64,000 nt of DNA, from assembly GCA_013032095.1 (NCBI GenBank), contig WQBJ01000020.1:1-64000 (forward strand), given 5' to 3'. The notes under the pieces were generated by a model. It was not told the origin of the DNA, did no database searches, and saw only the letters and a list, made by a program, of their open reading frames with translations. The DNA is from Ruegeria atlantica. Lineage in GTDB: Bacteria > Pseudomonadota > Alphaproteobacteria > Rhodobacterales > Rhodobacteraceae. Position numbers and translations under genes: made by a program. This document shows, in pieces, positions 15,193 to 23,816 of this stretch. Positions within the stretch are counted from its first letter, which is position 1, and each line of letters opens with the position of its first letter.

Positions 15193-17400
15193 ATGACCGA
15201 CGTCGCTGAAGACAAGCTCCGATTTAGGCCGAAGGCGCGAATAATACGCACTATCGGTGATCGGTTGATTAGTGGTCCGGAAGCGGCCGTGATCGAACTG
15301 GTAAAGAATGCATATGACGCAGATGCGAGTTTTGTGGAGATAAAATTTACTCCTCCGCTTCTGCCGGGCGAAGGCCGGATTTCCATTGCAGATGATGGTC
15401 ATGGGATGTCGCTGGACGACATCCGCCTGAAATGGATGGAACCCGCAACTGCTTCAAAAGTGAAAGATCGCTGCTCTCCGTCCAAGGCACGGAAGATGAT
15501 GGGTTCCAAAGGTATCGGAAGATTTGCCGCTGCCAAGTTGGGGGCAAAGATGGCCCTGACATCTACAGTCGAGACCAAAGGCGGGAGAACAGCGGTTCTC
15601 ATCCCAGAACTGGACTGGAGCATCTTTAGCGATGATGTGTACTTGTCTGATATCGCTATCGACTACCTCGTCCAAAGTGTCGAAGAACCGACCGGAACAA
15701 CCATCGAAGTGCTCGAACTGCACGAGAGTTGGACCAAAGACCGGTTGTCCAAGCTATATAACGAACTGCGGCGATTGCTTTCACCTTTCTCCGCGTCGCA
15801 AGAGAAAAGAGACGATTTCAGTGTCTATCTTGATCTATCGGATTGCAATGAAAGCGCAGTAGGGTTTGATCCCACAGATATATTCGAAGGCGCTGATGAT
15901 CAGACTGAAGAAAGCCAATATCCGGGCAAAGGCAAGCGTGTTCACCCCTTTCCTCTACTGTCGACATGCGACTATGAACTTAGTGGAACACTCGCACCGA
16001 ATGGCGCATTCGAAGGATCATTCACAATTCATCGTGCCGGGCGTGGCTCGGAGAAGATCACAATTCCGGGTACGGGCATCAAAGGGAGTGATAGTGCCGG
16101 GAATGTCGAAGTACAACTTTATCTCTTCGACAGAGAGGCTGATGCGTTGAAGAGCAACATGAAAGCGGCAGGTATGGGCAATCTGACCGCAACGGAAGCC
16201 CGCCGGTTGCTCGACAGCATTTCAGGGGTTGCAATATACCGTGAAGGGTTCCGGGTTCGGCCTTACGGTGATCCAGAAAATGACTGGTTGGCATTGGACA
16301 CAAGGCGCGTCCAGGATCCATCTCTGAGGATAGGTCACAATCAGATAGCCGGTTATTTGAAGATCGAAGGTGAACATGACTCAAATCTTCTGGAACGCAG
16401 CAGTCGCGAAGGATTTGAGGACAATGTGGCCTTCCAGAACCTAGCCCGGCTGATAAAGAGGTTACTGGCTGAGATAGTTGAACCCAAACGCTTCGATTTT
16501 CGCGAGAAAGCCGGTATTTCGCGCCCTCGATCGTCATCATTTGATGAGCTTAAAGAGCTTTCAGAATTGAAACGTGTCCGAAAATTGGTTGCACTACTTG
16601 AACCAAAACAGCGAGAGCAGGCCGAACGCATCATTGACAAAGAAAGTCAGCGACTATCGTTGAGGGTTGATGCAATGCGGGAGCGGCAGAGGGTTCTCGA
16701 GGCGCAATCCTCGCTTGGCGCAATTCTTGCGGAAGTGCTGCACGAGGGGTCCCCGGAAGCAACGTTTGTGCAGAAAAGCGCGGACCGCATGAATGTCATG
16801 CTGAAGTCTTTCCTGACTGGAGATGACGGCGGCAAGAACAAGGCAAGGGAGTTTTTCTCGGCCCGGATACCACAGATAAAGGCATCGGGAGACAAACTGG
16901 CAAACTTGTTTAGGGCGCTACGACCGTTGGCAGGTGGCAAGCGGCGGCAACCGGCTTTGTTCTACCCAATAAAGACGATCAAAGATGCTTTGGCATTGTT
17001 TGAAAACCATAAAGTGGACGTATCAGTTGAGACGACGGCCAAAGGCATGGAGTTCCTCGGGCATTCCGAGGATTTGTCCACTGCAATGGTCAACATAGTG
17101 GGTAATGCGATCCACTGGCTCGAAACAACCGATATTGCCGAACCCCGCATCCAGATCACTTTGTCTCGTTCGGAAGAAGGTGGCCATGTCTTCATTGAGG
17201 ACAATGGACCGGGCGTCCGAAGAGAGTTCATGGAGCGGATTTTTGATGTCGGCTTTACTCTCAAAGATGGTGGCACAGGCTTGGGTTTGAACATTGCTCG
17301 TGAAGCTCTGGCAAGGTCAGGCGGAAAGCTTCGATTCCACCCGGAACACGAGGCCGGCGCACTATTTGAAATCGTATTCCCGACAGGACCAGAAAATTGA
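15193..17400 (+). CDS. Double-GHKL histidine-kinase-like protein
   Basis: This 735-residue protein has two GHKL ATP-binding modules. The first, Hsp90/MutL-like, has ELVKNAYDADA (residues 35-45), DDGHGM (67-72) and GSKGIGRFAAAKLG (about 108-121). The second, near the C-terminus, is histidine-kinase-like: NIVGNAIHWLE (about 635), FIEDNGPGV (about 673) and GGTGLGLNIARE (about 697). Between them a helical region has LAEVLHEGSP with His517, in the place of a kinase phospho-acceptor His. No membrane segment or sensor domain is seen, so it is cytosolic. It overlaps a receiver-domain gene and precedes EcoRII-like genes. It probably phosphorylates the receiver; the signal is unknown. Confidence 0.8.
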   Translation: MTDVAEDKLRFRPKARIIRTIGDRLISGPEAAVIELVKNAYDADASFVEIKFTPPLLPGEGRISIADDGHGMSLDDIRLKWMEPATASKVKDRCSPSKARKMMGSKGIGRFAAAKLGAKMALTSTVETKGGRTAVLIPELDWSIFSDDVYLSDIAIDYLVQSVEEPTGTTIEVLELHESWTKDRLSKLYNELRRLLSPFSASQEKRDDFSVYLDLSDCNESAVGFDPTDIFEGADDQTEESQYPGKGKRVHPFPLLSTCDYELSGTLAPNGAFEGSFTIHRAGRGSEKITIPGTGIKGSDSAGNVEVQLYLFDREADALKSNMKAAGMGNLTATEARRLLDSISGVAIYREGFRVRPYGDPENDWLALDTRRVQDPSLRIGHNQIAGYLKIEGEHDSNLLERSSREGFEDNVAFQNLARLIKRLLAEIVEPKRFDFREKAGISRPRSSSFDELKELSELKRVRKLVALLEPKQREQAERIIDKESQRLSLRVDAMRERQRVLEAQSSLGAILAEVLHEGSPEATFVQKSADRMNVMLKSFLTGDDGGKNKAREFFSARIPQIKASGDKLANLFRALRPLAGGKRRQPALFYPIKTIKDALALFENHKVDVSVETTAKGMEFLGHSEDLSTAMVNIVGNAIHWLETTDIAEPRIQITLSRSEEGGHVFIEDNGPGVRREFMERIFDVGFTLKDGGTGLGLNIAREALARSGGKLRFHPEHEAGALFEIVFPTGPEN

Positions 17401-18491
17401 ACATTAAGACCATGCTCGTCGTTGAAGACGAAGATCGGATGATCACTCTACTGAGTGATGCCTTGGAAGACTGGAATGCCGCCAACGAGGGTAGTGTGCG
17501 ATGTTTTGAGGCGATATTCGTAAAGAGCCCCGAAGGCGCGGCTCAAGAGCTTTACAACAGAAAGATTGACTGTGCCCTCGTCGACCTGCGTTTGCCACCG
17601 GACGACGCTTCTGACAAAACGGACGCAAGCAATGGAAATACACTCGCTGCTAATTTATTGCGAGAAAACGGCATTCCGGTCGCAATTATATCCGGACATC
17701 CAGGTGAAGCCGAGCCTGACCTCATTGGCGGAGGAACCGTTCGAGCCTTTGAAAAGGCTGATGACGGTTATGAACAAGCGGTAAACTGGCTGGCGTCCCA
17801 GTGGGAGTTGATGGACGCGCTGCGCGCTGTGCGCCAAAGGCTTGAACAATCCACAGCAGAGGTTTTCGCACGGAGAATCTGGCCTAACTGGTCACAAATG
17901 GCAGAGGCCATCGATCACGACAATAAAAAACTGGCTATCGCAATTGCGCGACAGTATGCCAGCCACACGGCCGAACTGCTTGGCCAGGACGCCTCGAACG
18001 ATTGGCATCCGTTTGAGAGCTTTATAGTGCCATCTTACATTGATGACAGAGCGCATACAGGAGATATCTTCCTCCTTGAAGACACTAACTGGATCGTTCT
18101 TACGCCCCAATGCGACATGGCCACCGGTAAGATTCCCAATGTTTTATTGGCAGAATGCGCGCTCGGCGCTGAGTATTGGGCAGAAAACGTTGAGGCTTTG
18201 CGAGCAGCAACCAGCAACAGCAAGCGGAGGAAGCCCACCGAATTCTTGCGTAATTTCGTCAATCAGAATTTGCCCGCGTCGGTCCATTTCTTGCCACCTG
18301 TCCCCGGCACGGTGGAACCGATCTTGGTCCAGTTTGGCAAAATACGGACGATACCTTTAAATGATCTGAACAAACAACTTGACGTAAGAGTCGCTTCGGT
18401 TTCCCCACCATTCCTGGGCAATCTAGTTCAGCGCTTTGGCGCCTTCATAAGCAGGACTGGCCAACCAAACATTGGCGTTGAACATTTCTGA
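17397..18491 (+). CDS. Response regulator: receiver domain plus unknown C-terminal domain
   Basis: This 364-residue protein overlaps the kinase gene by 4 bases (TTG start; ATG at 17412 is an alternative). The receiver domain (residues 5-130) has all key residues: the acidic pair in VVEDED (E10, D11), phospho-acceptor Asp63 in LVDLRLP, Ser99 in IISGH and Lys120 in AFEKA. The last 230 residues are not a known DNA-binding output. They contain a conserved-looking WIVLTPQCDMATGKIPNVLLAECA segment and no HTH. The output may therefore be protein- or nucleic-acid-directed. It sits 144 bases before the methylase start, in the same direction as the EcoRII-like genes. Confidence 0.8.
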   Translation: MNIKTMLVVEDEDRMITLLSDALEDWNAANEGSVRCFEAIFVKSPEGAAQELYNRKIDCALVDLRLPPDDASDKTDASNGNTLAANLLRENGIPVAIISGHPGEAEPDLIGGGTVRAFEKADDGYEQAVNWLASQWELMDALRAVRQRLEQSTAEVFARRIWPNWSQMAEAIDHDNKKLAIAIARQYASHTAELLGQDASNDWHPFESFIVPSYIDDRAHTGDIFLLEDTNWIVLTPQCDMATGKIPNVLLAECALGAEYWAENVEALRAATSNSKRRKPTEFLRNFVNQNLPASVHFLPPVPGTVEPILVQFGKIRTIPLNDLNKQLDVRVASVSPPFLGNLVQRFGAFISRTGQPNIGVEHF

Positions 18492-18606
18492 TTTTAAGAG
18501 AATGCACTCCCTGTCAGCGAGCTGCGCGCCAATCACCAATCGGAACAAAGAGTGAACAATCGTAAAAACGGGGTAGCCAAATCATCTGGGACTCTTTATG
18601 ACATAT

Positions 18607-18621
18607 TGTCAATAAATGACA
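18607..18621. promoter_or_regulatory. Candidate operator of the EcoRII-like methylase
   Basis: TGTCA-N5-TGACA lies just upstream of the ribosome site (AGAGG, 18623-18627) and 14 bases before the ATG at 18636. M.SsoII and M.EcoRII, which carry N-terminal HTH regions, are known to repress their own genes. Since this methylase also has an N-terminal HTH, the palindrome is a plausible self-binding site (inference). Confidence 0.45.
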
Positions 18622-18635
18622 CAGAGGCATTGAGC

Positions 18636-19955
18636 ATGAACGCGCATCTCCGCACCGAATTTGCCGAGTTGATGGACCGCGCCGGTCTGGGCATCGAGGA
18701 AGCCGCCAGTTTCCTCGGAATCAGCGACAGGACAGTGCGGCGACATGTCAAAGGTGAGGGCAAGCGCATCGATGCCCTCAAGTTAGACAAGCTGCGCGAG
18801 ATTGCGAATTCCCGTTGCACCAAGGGCCGTGCGACAGGGTTCCGATTCATTGATCTCTTCGCGGGTGTCGGAGGAATCCGGATTCCGTTCGAGGAAATTG
18901 GTGGCCGCTGTGTCTTTACCGCCGAGTGGGATCGCTTCAGCCGCGAAACTTATAAGGCGAACTTTCCGGAGCCGGCTGACAGCGATCACGTCTTTGCGGA
19001 AGACGTGCGCCCATGGGCGAATGACCCCGCAAAAATTCCTGCACATGACGTGTTGCTGGCGGGTTTCCCTTGTCAGCCGTTCTCCATTGCTGGTGTGAGC
19101 AAGAAGAACGCACTTGGCCGTCCGCATGGCTTTCTCTGCGACACCCAAGGGACACTTTTCTATGATTTGGCCAAGATCATCGACCATCACCGCCCGCCTG
19201 CGTTCCTGTTGGAGAATGTGAAGAACCTTGAGCGTCATGACGGCGGCAAGACCTTCGCCACAATCATGCATGTTCTGGAAAACGAACTGGGCTACAAGGT
19301 CTCCTACCGCGTTATCAGTTCAACCCCCTGGGTACCGCAGAAACGTGAACGCATCTTTATTGTCGGGTTCAAGGATCACAACATCGACTTTGATTTCGAC
19401 CAGCTCGCCATTCCGGAGGGCGACGGCCCTACCCTCGGGACGATTCTCGATAAGAAGGTCGATCCGAAATACACCCTGACAGAAAACATGTGGACCTATC
19501 TCCAAGGATACAAGGAAAAGCACCGCAGCGCCGGGAATGGTTTCGGATTTTCCCTGTTCGGACCAAATGACGTGGCTCGCACCCTGTCAGCACGGTACTA
19601 CAAAGATGGCTCAGAAATCCTGATCGCACAGAAAGGCAATCGTCCACGCCGACTGACACCACGCGAATGCGCCCGGCTGATGGGTTTCGAGAAGCCCGGC
19701 AAGGCCGACTGGAAGATTCCCGTTTCGGATACGCAGGCTTATCGCCAGATGGGCAATGCGGTAGTTGTACCGGTTGTGAAAGCCGTTGCGCAACTCATGC
19801 AATCACGTATTGCGGATGCTATGGTGCTGGATGGTCGCGAGGTTTCCGAAGCCATGCAGGCGCAGCTTCCCTTGGCCGAACCGGGCATTTACGCCGCGAG
19901 CGAAATGCCTGCTGAAAACCTCGAAATGCTGGAGGCGGCACGAGCCGGGGTGTAG
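18636..19955 (+). CDS. HTH-C5 methyltransferase, Dcm/M.EcoRII-like
   Basis: Starting at the ATG behind AGAGG (18636) gives 439 residues. Residues 1-50 form a helix-turn-helix (LGIEEAASFLGISDRTVRRHVKG). The methylase motifs follow: IDLFAGVGGIRIPFE, GFPCQPFSIAGVSKK with the catalytic Cys, LLENVKNLERHD, PQKRERIFIVGF and RQMGNAVVVPVV. The size, the N-terminal HTH and the neighbouring Vsr and EcoRII-like genes point to the Dcm/M.EcoRII group, which methylates the inner C of CCWGG. A longer frame from GTG 18552 exists but lacks support. Its stop overlaps the vsr start by one base. Confidence 0.9.
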   Translation: MNAHLRTEFAELMDRAGLGIEEAASFLGISDRTVRRHVKGEGKRIDALKLDKLREIANSRCTKGRATGFRFIDLFAGVGGIRIPFEEIGGRCVFTAEWDRFSRETYKANFPEPADSDHVFAEDVRPWANDPAKIPAHDVLLAGFPCQPFSIAGVSKKNALGRPHGFLCDTQGTLFYDLAKIIDHHRPPAFLLENVKNLERHDGGKTFATIMHVLENELGYKVSYRVISSTPWVPQKRERIFIVGFKDHNIDFDFDQLAIPEGDGPTLGTILDKKVDPKYTLTENMWTYLQGYKEKHRSAGNGFGFSLFGPNDVARTLSARYYKDGSEILIAQKGNRPRRLTPRECARLMGFEKPGKADWKIPVSDTQAYRQMGNAVVVPVVKAVAQLMQSRIADAMVLDGREVSEAMQAQLPLAEPGIYAASEMPAENLEMLEAARAGV

Positions 19956-20428
19956 TGCCCACAGATATTGTCTCACCTGCTACACGAAGCCGGATGATGT
20001 CCGGCATCCGTGGCAAGGACACGAAACCGGAGTTGGCGATCCGTTCTGCGCTGCACCGGGCAGGTTTCCGGTTTCGGCTACACCGGAAAGACCTGCCCGG
20101 CCGTCCCGATTTGGTCTTTCCTCGGCACAATGCGGTTCTTTTTGTTCACGGCTGTTTCTGGCATGGGCATGAATGCCATCTGTTCCGTTGGCCCAAAACC
20201 CGGGAAGATTTCTGGCGTGAAAAAATCGGCAAGAACATTGCCCGCGATCAGGCACAGTATCAGGCGCTTGCCGGTTCAGGCTGGCGTGTCGGGACGATTT
20301 GGGAGTGCGCATTGAAAGGAAAGACCCGCCTGTCCTTCGACGAGGTTGTCGATCAATGCTCTATATGGTTGAAATCGGGTATAAAAACATTTGAGGTGAG
20401 CGGTCATGAAGCGCGGCCAGTTATCTGA
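19955..20428 (+). CDS. vsr: Very-short-patch mismatch endonuclease Vsr
   Basis: The 157-residue protein starts at a GTG overlapping the methylase stop. RSRMMSGIRGKDTKPELAIRSALHRAGFRFRLH (residues 12-45), LPGRPDLVFPRHNAVLFVHGCFWHGH (with the metal-binding Asp of RPDL) and the CHLFRWPKTREDFWREKIGKNIARDQ tail are the Vsr signature. Vsr nicks beside T in T:G mismatches made when 5-methylcytosine deaminates, which starts their repair back to C:G. It belongs next to a Dcm-type methylase, as in E. coli. It overlaps the endonuclease gene by 23 bases. Confidence 0.95.
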   Translation: MPTDIVSPATRSRMMSGIRGKDTKPELAIRSALHRAGFRFRLHRKDLPGRPDLVFPRHNAVLFVHGCFWHGHECHLFRWPKTREDFWREKIGKNIARDQAQYQALAGSGWRVGTIWECALKGKTRLSFDEVVDQCSIWLKSGIKTFEVSGHEARPVI

Positions 20429-21626
20429 TTATTTTGGAGGTGTTGGGGTCAAGCGTTTGTCAGCCGTCGATGCAGAGCCGAAGTCGTCGAATCAGCACGA
20501 GATCGGAACGACCCGCAAAATGCGGGATGACTTTCTAGGTGAAAACCACCAGCAGAAATTCCCGGCGATCTACATCTGGCTGGGTGGCGATCAGGAGGGT
20601 TTTACCGAGGAAAGCTGGGCCACCCATTATGACGCCCGGATCAACAAACCCCGTGCGGCCGAATGGCGGCTCTATTACCCCTCAAACCCTGTGACGGAGG
20701 CCATGAAGGCCGGAGACACTCTGTTCCTTGCAAAGGATCAGAGCGGCGTTCTGTGGTTTATTGTGGCCCCAGAAGGATCAACCAGCGAGCAGCAGCTTTT
20801 CTGGTTGTTCGGCCTGCGCCCCGAAGGCAAATCTTTTGTTTCCCGTGAGTTCTCCGACGAGGAGCCGGAGCTGGATTTTGCCGCCCGTTTCATTCTGGAC
20901 GAGCTGGGCATCGAGTTCGAGGAACCGGAGGCCGACAAGCTGGACAGCATTATCGAGAAATTCGGCACCACCTTTCCCAAAACAGCGGAGTTCTCCGATC
21001 TGGCCCGTCTCACTCTGCCCGAGGTTCGTGCGGAGGACGACCCTGACGCCGCGCTGATTGCGTGGCTCGATCATGAAGAGGCATTGTTTCGCAGACTGGA
21101 GCGCAAGGTAGTGTCCTCTCGGATCGAGGCCGGGTTCGTAAACGACGAAGGTACAGATGTTGACGGGTTCATCAGTTTTTCTCTGAGCGTTCAAAACCGC
21201 CGAAAATCACGGATGGGCCATTCTCTGGAGAACCATCTGGCGGCTGTCCTCATGGCGCATGACATCCAGCATGTGCGTGGCGCTGTGACGGAACACAATC
21301 ACAAGCCTGATTTCCTGTTTCCGGACCTTGCGACCTACCAGGCTGCCCCTGCGCAGGGTGATGCTCGTCTGACAATGCTGGGAGCCAAGTCCACCTGCAA
21401 GGACCGCTGGCGGCAGGTTCTGGCCGAAGCGGAGAAGATAAGCCGCAAGCATCTTCTGACGTTGGAACCGGGGATTTCGGAGCCGCAAACCAACCAGATG
21501 GAAGCTTCAGGTCTACAGCTGGTTGTGCCCCGCTCCGTCCATAGCAGCTATGCGGAAGCACAGCAGGGCTGGCTCTGGTCTGTGGCGGATTTCATTGGTG
21601 AGGTACGTGCCAAACAAGCTCCGTGA
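20406..21626 (+). CDS. EcoRII-like type II restriction endonuclease
   Basis: At 406 residues it has almost the length of EcoRII (404). The N-terminal half (FPAIYIWLGGDQEG, SNPVTEAMKAGDTLFLAK) corresponds to the effector/DNA-binding domain. The C-terminal part (from about 240) has RRKSRMGHSLENHLAAVL, HKPDFLFPD and LGAKSTCKDRWRQVLAEAEKI, which form the PD-(D/E)xK nuclease core of EcoRII. EcoRII cuts before CCWGG and needs two sites; the adjacent Dcm-like methylase would protect the same site. Start at the ATG 20406, inside vsr. Whether it is active cannot be told, but no disruption is seen. Confidence 0.88.
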   Translation: MKRGQLSDYFGGVGVKRLSAVDAEPKSSNQHEIGTTRKMRDDFLGENHQQKFPAIYIWLGGDQEGFTEESWATHYDARINKPRAAEWRLYYPSNPVTEAMKAGDTLFLAKDQSGVLWFIVAPEGSTSEQQLFWLFGLRPEGKSFVSREFSDEEPELDFAARFILDELGIEFEEPEADKLDSIIEKFGTTFPKTAEFSDLARLTLPEVRAEDDPDAALIAWLDHEEALFRRLERKVVSSRIEAGFVNDEGTDVDGFISFSLSVQNRRKSRMGHSLENHLAAVLMAHDIQHVRGAVTEHNHKPDFLFPDLATYQAAPAQGDARLTMLGAKSTCKDRWRQVLAEAEKISRKHLLTLEPGISEPQTNQMEASGLQLVVPRSVHSSYAEAQQGWLWSVADFIGEVRAKQAP

Positions 21627-22132
21627 TCTTGTTGGCCGCAGGGGATAGCAAATGATTGTCACCTTCTACGACCGTCGATTTCGACCAAGGGACTCGAGGA
21701 CACAGGATTGGAAAAAACTCGGAATACTCTTGTGGCGGGTAATATACTTTTATGGGGAAAAAACCAAATTCACCCGATCAGGACCCTTACCCCTGAAGCA
21801 CGCGTGTTCTTGGGGTGACCATAGCGAAATCACCCAAGGGCACAGTGACAAACCGGTGCGGATGATGCGGCGACGGCACGTGCAGTAACATCGGCCCGGA
21901 GTCCAAACACAAAGGCCACCTCTCTGGTAGCCTTTTTTGTACTACTGAAAATACGGTTGGCTAAACTTTCTCATGGCTTCACCTCAATAGCCAACCCCAA
22001 CCCCTATGTGGGTACAGAGCTGAATAGACTGGCACAGAGCTGCGCTAAAATCACTACAATCTAAGCGTGACATGTATCGCTGCTGTATGAGGAAATTCTT
22101 TTAAACACCGCACCAGTCAGCTATGGGTGGGT
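21627..22132. other. Intergenic region after the restriction gene
   Basis: A 78-residue frame at 21652-21888 has no recognisable motif and an odd composition; I do not call it. The stretch contains a terminator (21914-21938) preceded by the same CAAACACAAAGGCCA block found at the other end of the modification region. Confidence 0.45.
21914..21938 (+). terminator. Intrinsic terminator, copy of the one at 12810
   Basis: An imperfect stem (GGC-ACC with GGT-GCC, one mismatch, 5-nt loop) is followed by six T. The preceding CCAAACACAAAGGCCA is shared with the terminator at 12810-12834. Confidence 0.7.
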
Positions 22133-22396
22133 ATGGCTACCGTTGATACCCATCAAGCAATCAAAGAGCTGCGAGACGCTGGGGTCGATACCCCGCAGGC
22201 TGAGGCGATAGTGGGCGTGGTGTCTCGGTTGGTGGAGCGCGCGCCGGAAGCTACCACTGATACCACCAGCAATCCCCATACGCTCCCTGCTGACCCTTTC
22301 ACTCGCGTTGATGCTATCGTCAAAGACGCAACCATTAACTTTGCTATTTTCATGGTTATAGCCATTGAACTGGCTATACTGATCAGGTTGCTCTAG
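22133..22396 (+). CDS. DUF1640-like small protein with C-terminal membrane helix
   Basis: Started at the ATG at 22133, this is an 87-residue protein. Its first 30 residues (MATVDTHQAIKELRDAGVDTPQAEAIV) match the protein at 12458 in both sequence and length. The central coiled coil of the latter is replaced by a short linker (TTDTTSNPHTLPADP). A terminal helix (INFAIFMVIAIELAILIRLL) is membrane-spanning. The function of this family is unknown. The two relatives bracket the methylase/kinase/restriction block. Confidence 0.65.
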   Translation: MATVDTHQAIKELRDAGVDTPQAEAIVGVVSRLVERAPEATTDTTSNPHTLPADPFTRVDAIVKDATINFAIFMVIAIELAILIRLL

Positions 22397-22467
22397 CTGC
22401 CAACCACACCCCCAACCGCAGTTTGGCTTGCAAGCAACAGACCAGCAATGCAAGAGAACTTGGCAGT

Positions 22468-23652
22468 TCACTTCGAACGAAATTCATCCAACAGATCAGC
22501 CCAATCTTGCATTAGTTTTCCGCGCTGATCCCAGTAGGTGGATCGATTATAGGTGCGTCGGATCTCATTCTTGTCCTGATGCGCCAACGCGGCTTCGATA
22601 ATTTCCGGGTCAAAGCCTCGATCATTTAAGATCGTGCTGGCTGTGGACCGAAACCCATGTGCGGTGACTTCATGCTTTTCATACCCCATACGTCGCAGGG
22701 CTGCGTTGAATGTATTCTCCGAGAGCCTCCGGCGATTAGACCGCACCGATGGGAACAACAGCTCAACGCCATCAATCTCCGGCCAAACATGCTCTACAAT
22801 CGCCATTACTTGATTGGACAGTGGAACAACATGTTCACGGCGCATTTTCATGCGCTCAGATGGCACCGTCCACGTACGTTTCTCGCGATTAATTTCGTGA
22901 ATGGTCGCCCCACGCACCTCGCCGGGGCGGGCCATGGTGAGAATTTGAAACTGCATCGCCGCTTTGGTCAGGTGATAGCCGTTGAAGTCGTCCAATGCAC
23001 GCAGGAAGGCCCCAAAGGCTGCTTCATCCACGATGGCAGGGCGATTTACCACCTTTGGTGGAAGCAACGCGCCTTTAAGCGCCTCTGTGGGATCACGTTC
23101 AGCTCGCAGGGTCACGATTGCGTGCCGAAAGACGCTAGAGAGCATACTGCGCAAACGCCGGGCAGTTTCACGCCGACCGCTCTTTTCCACGCCTTTGAGA
23201 ACATGCAGCACCTCAGCAGCGGTGATCTCATTGATAGGACGCTTATGCAGCGGCAGTGCCAGCTTCATAAGCAACCATGTATTCTTCGCTACAGTAGTTG
23301 GCGCAAGATCACGGTCTTCCATATTTCTCAGATGCTCTTCGGCAATCAGCTTGAACGTAGTCCGTGCCTGCGTCTCGGCGGCGACTTTATCGAGCTTCTT
23401 CTGAACAGCCGGATCACGGTCTTCTGCCAGCACACTTCGCGCGGCATCTCGCTTTTCCCGTGCCTGCGCTAAGGTGACATCTGGGTACTGACCATGTGAC
23501 AATAGCTTTTCTTTGCCAAGATAACGGTATTTTTGCTGCCAGAGTTTCCCACCACCCGGCTTCACGAGCAGAAAAAGGCCACCGCCATCACCCATTTTGT
23601 ATGGCTTGAGGTCTGGTTTGGCCTTGCGGATTTTCAGGTCGGTGAGGGCCAT
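22468..23652 (-). CDS. P4-type tyrosine integrase
   Basis: The 394-residue protein starts with the DUF4102 arm-binding domain (LTDLKIRKAKPDLKPYKMGDGGGLFLLVKPGGGKLW). A core-binding domain follows (about residues 100-200), then the catalytic domain with Arg in MARPGEVRG, HGFRSTASTIL, HQDKNEIRRTYNRS and the nucleophile Tyr in the RRTYNRS segment. P4-type integrases insert elements at the 3' ends of tRNA genes. This one begins 165 bases from the 3' end of tRNA-Phe and reads away from it, so it is the integrase of the island to its left. The first repeat of its promoter region overlaps its start codon. Confidence 0.92.
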   Translation of the reverse strand: MALTDLKIRKAKPDLKPYKMGDGGGLFLLVKPGGGKLWQQKYRYLGKEKLLSHGQYPDVTLAQAREKRDAARSVLAEDRDPAVQKKLDKVAAETQARTTFKLIAEEHLRNMEDRDLAPTTVAKNTWLLMKLALPLHKRPINEITAAEVLHVLKGVEKSGRRETARRLRSMLSSVFRHAIVTLRAERDPTEALKGALLPPKVVNRPAIVDEAAFGAFLRALDDFNGYHLTKAAMQFQILTMARPGEVRGATIHEINREKRTWTVPSERMKMRREHVVPLSNQVMAIVEHVWPEIDGVELLFPSVRSNRRRLSENTFNAALRRMGYEKHEVTAHGFRSTASTILNDRGFDPEIIEAALAHQDKNEIRRTYNRSTYWDQRGKLMQDWADLLDEFRSK

Positions 23653-23728
23653 TGGGGGTATCGCTCTCTCTAGGCTGGGGGTATTACCCCCGCCGATACC
23701 CCCAATATGATGAGAAATAGGGGTATCG
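23651..23728. promoter_or_regulatory. Three GGGGTATCG repeats in the integrase promoter
   Basis: GGGGTATCG occurs at 23655-23663 and 23720-23728, and inverted at 23694-23702. The first two lie in a longer perfect inverted pair, ATTGGGGGTATCG (23651-23663) and CGATACCCCCAAT (23694-23706). The first overlaps the integrase ATG. Their spacing next to the integrase and tRNA end fits binding sites for an excisionase or integrase arm domain, or an integrase operator. Confidence 0.55.
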
Positions 23729-23816
23729 CATGTTCATCCATGTTCAGAACATACCCCAAAACCCACTGAAAAATCAATGTTTTTGAGAAGTCATGTGGTG
23801 CTATGAAAAGGTATTG

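Noticed and set aside
21652..21888. 78-residue plus-strand frame after the EcoRII-like gene
   Set aside because: No recognisable domain and no clear translation start; probably non-coding.
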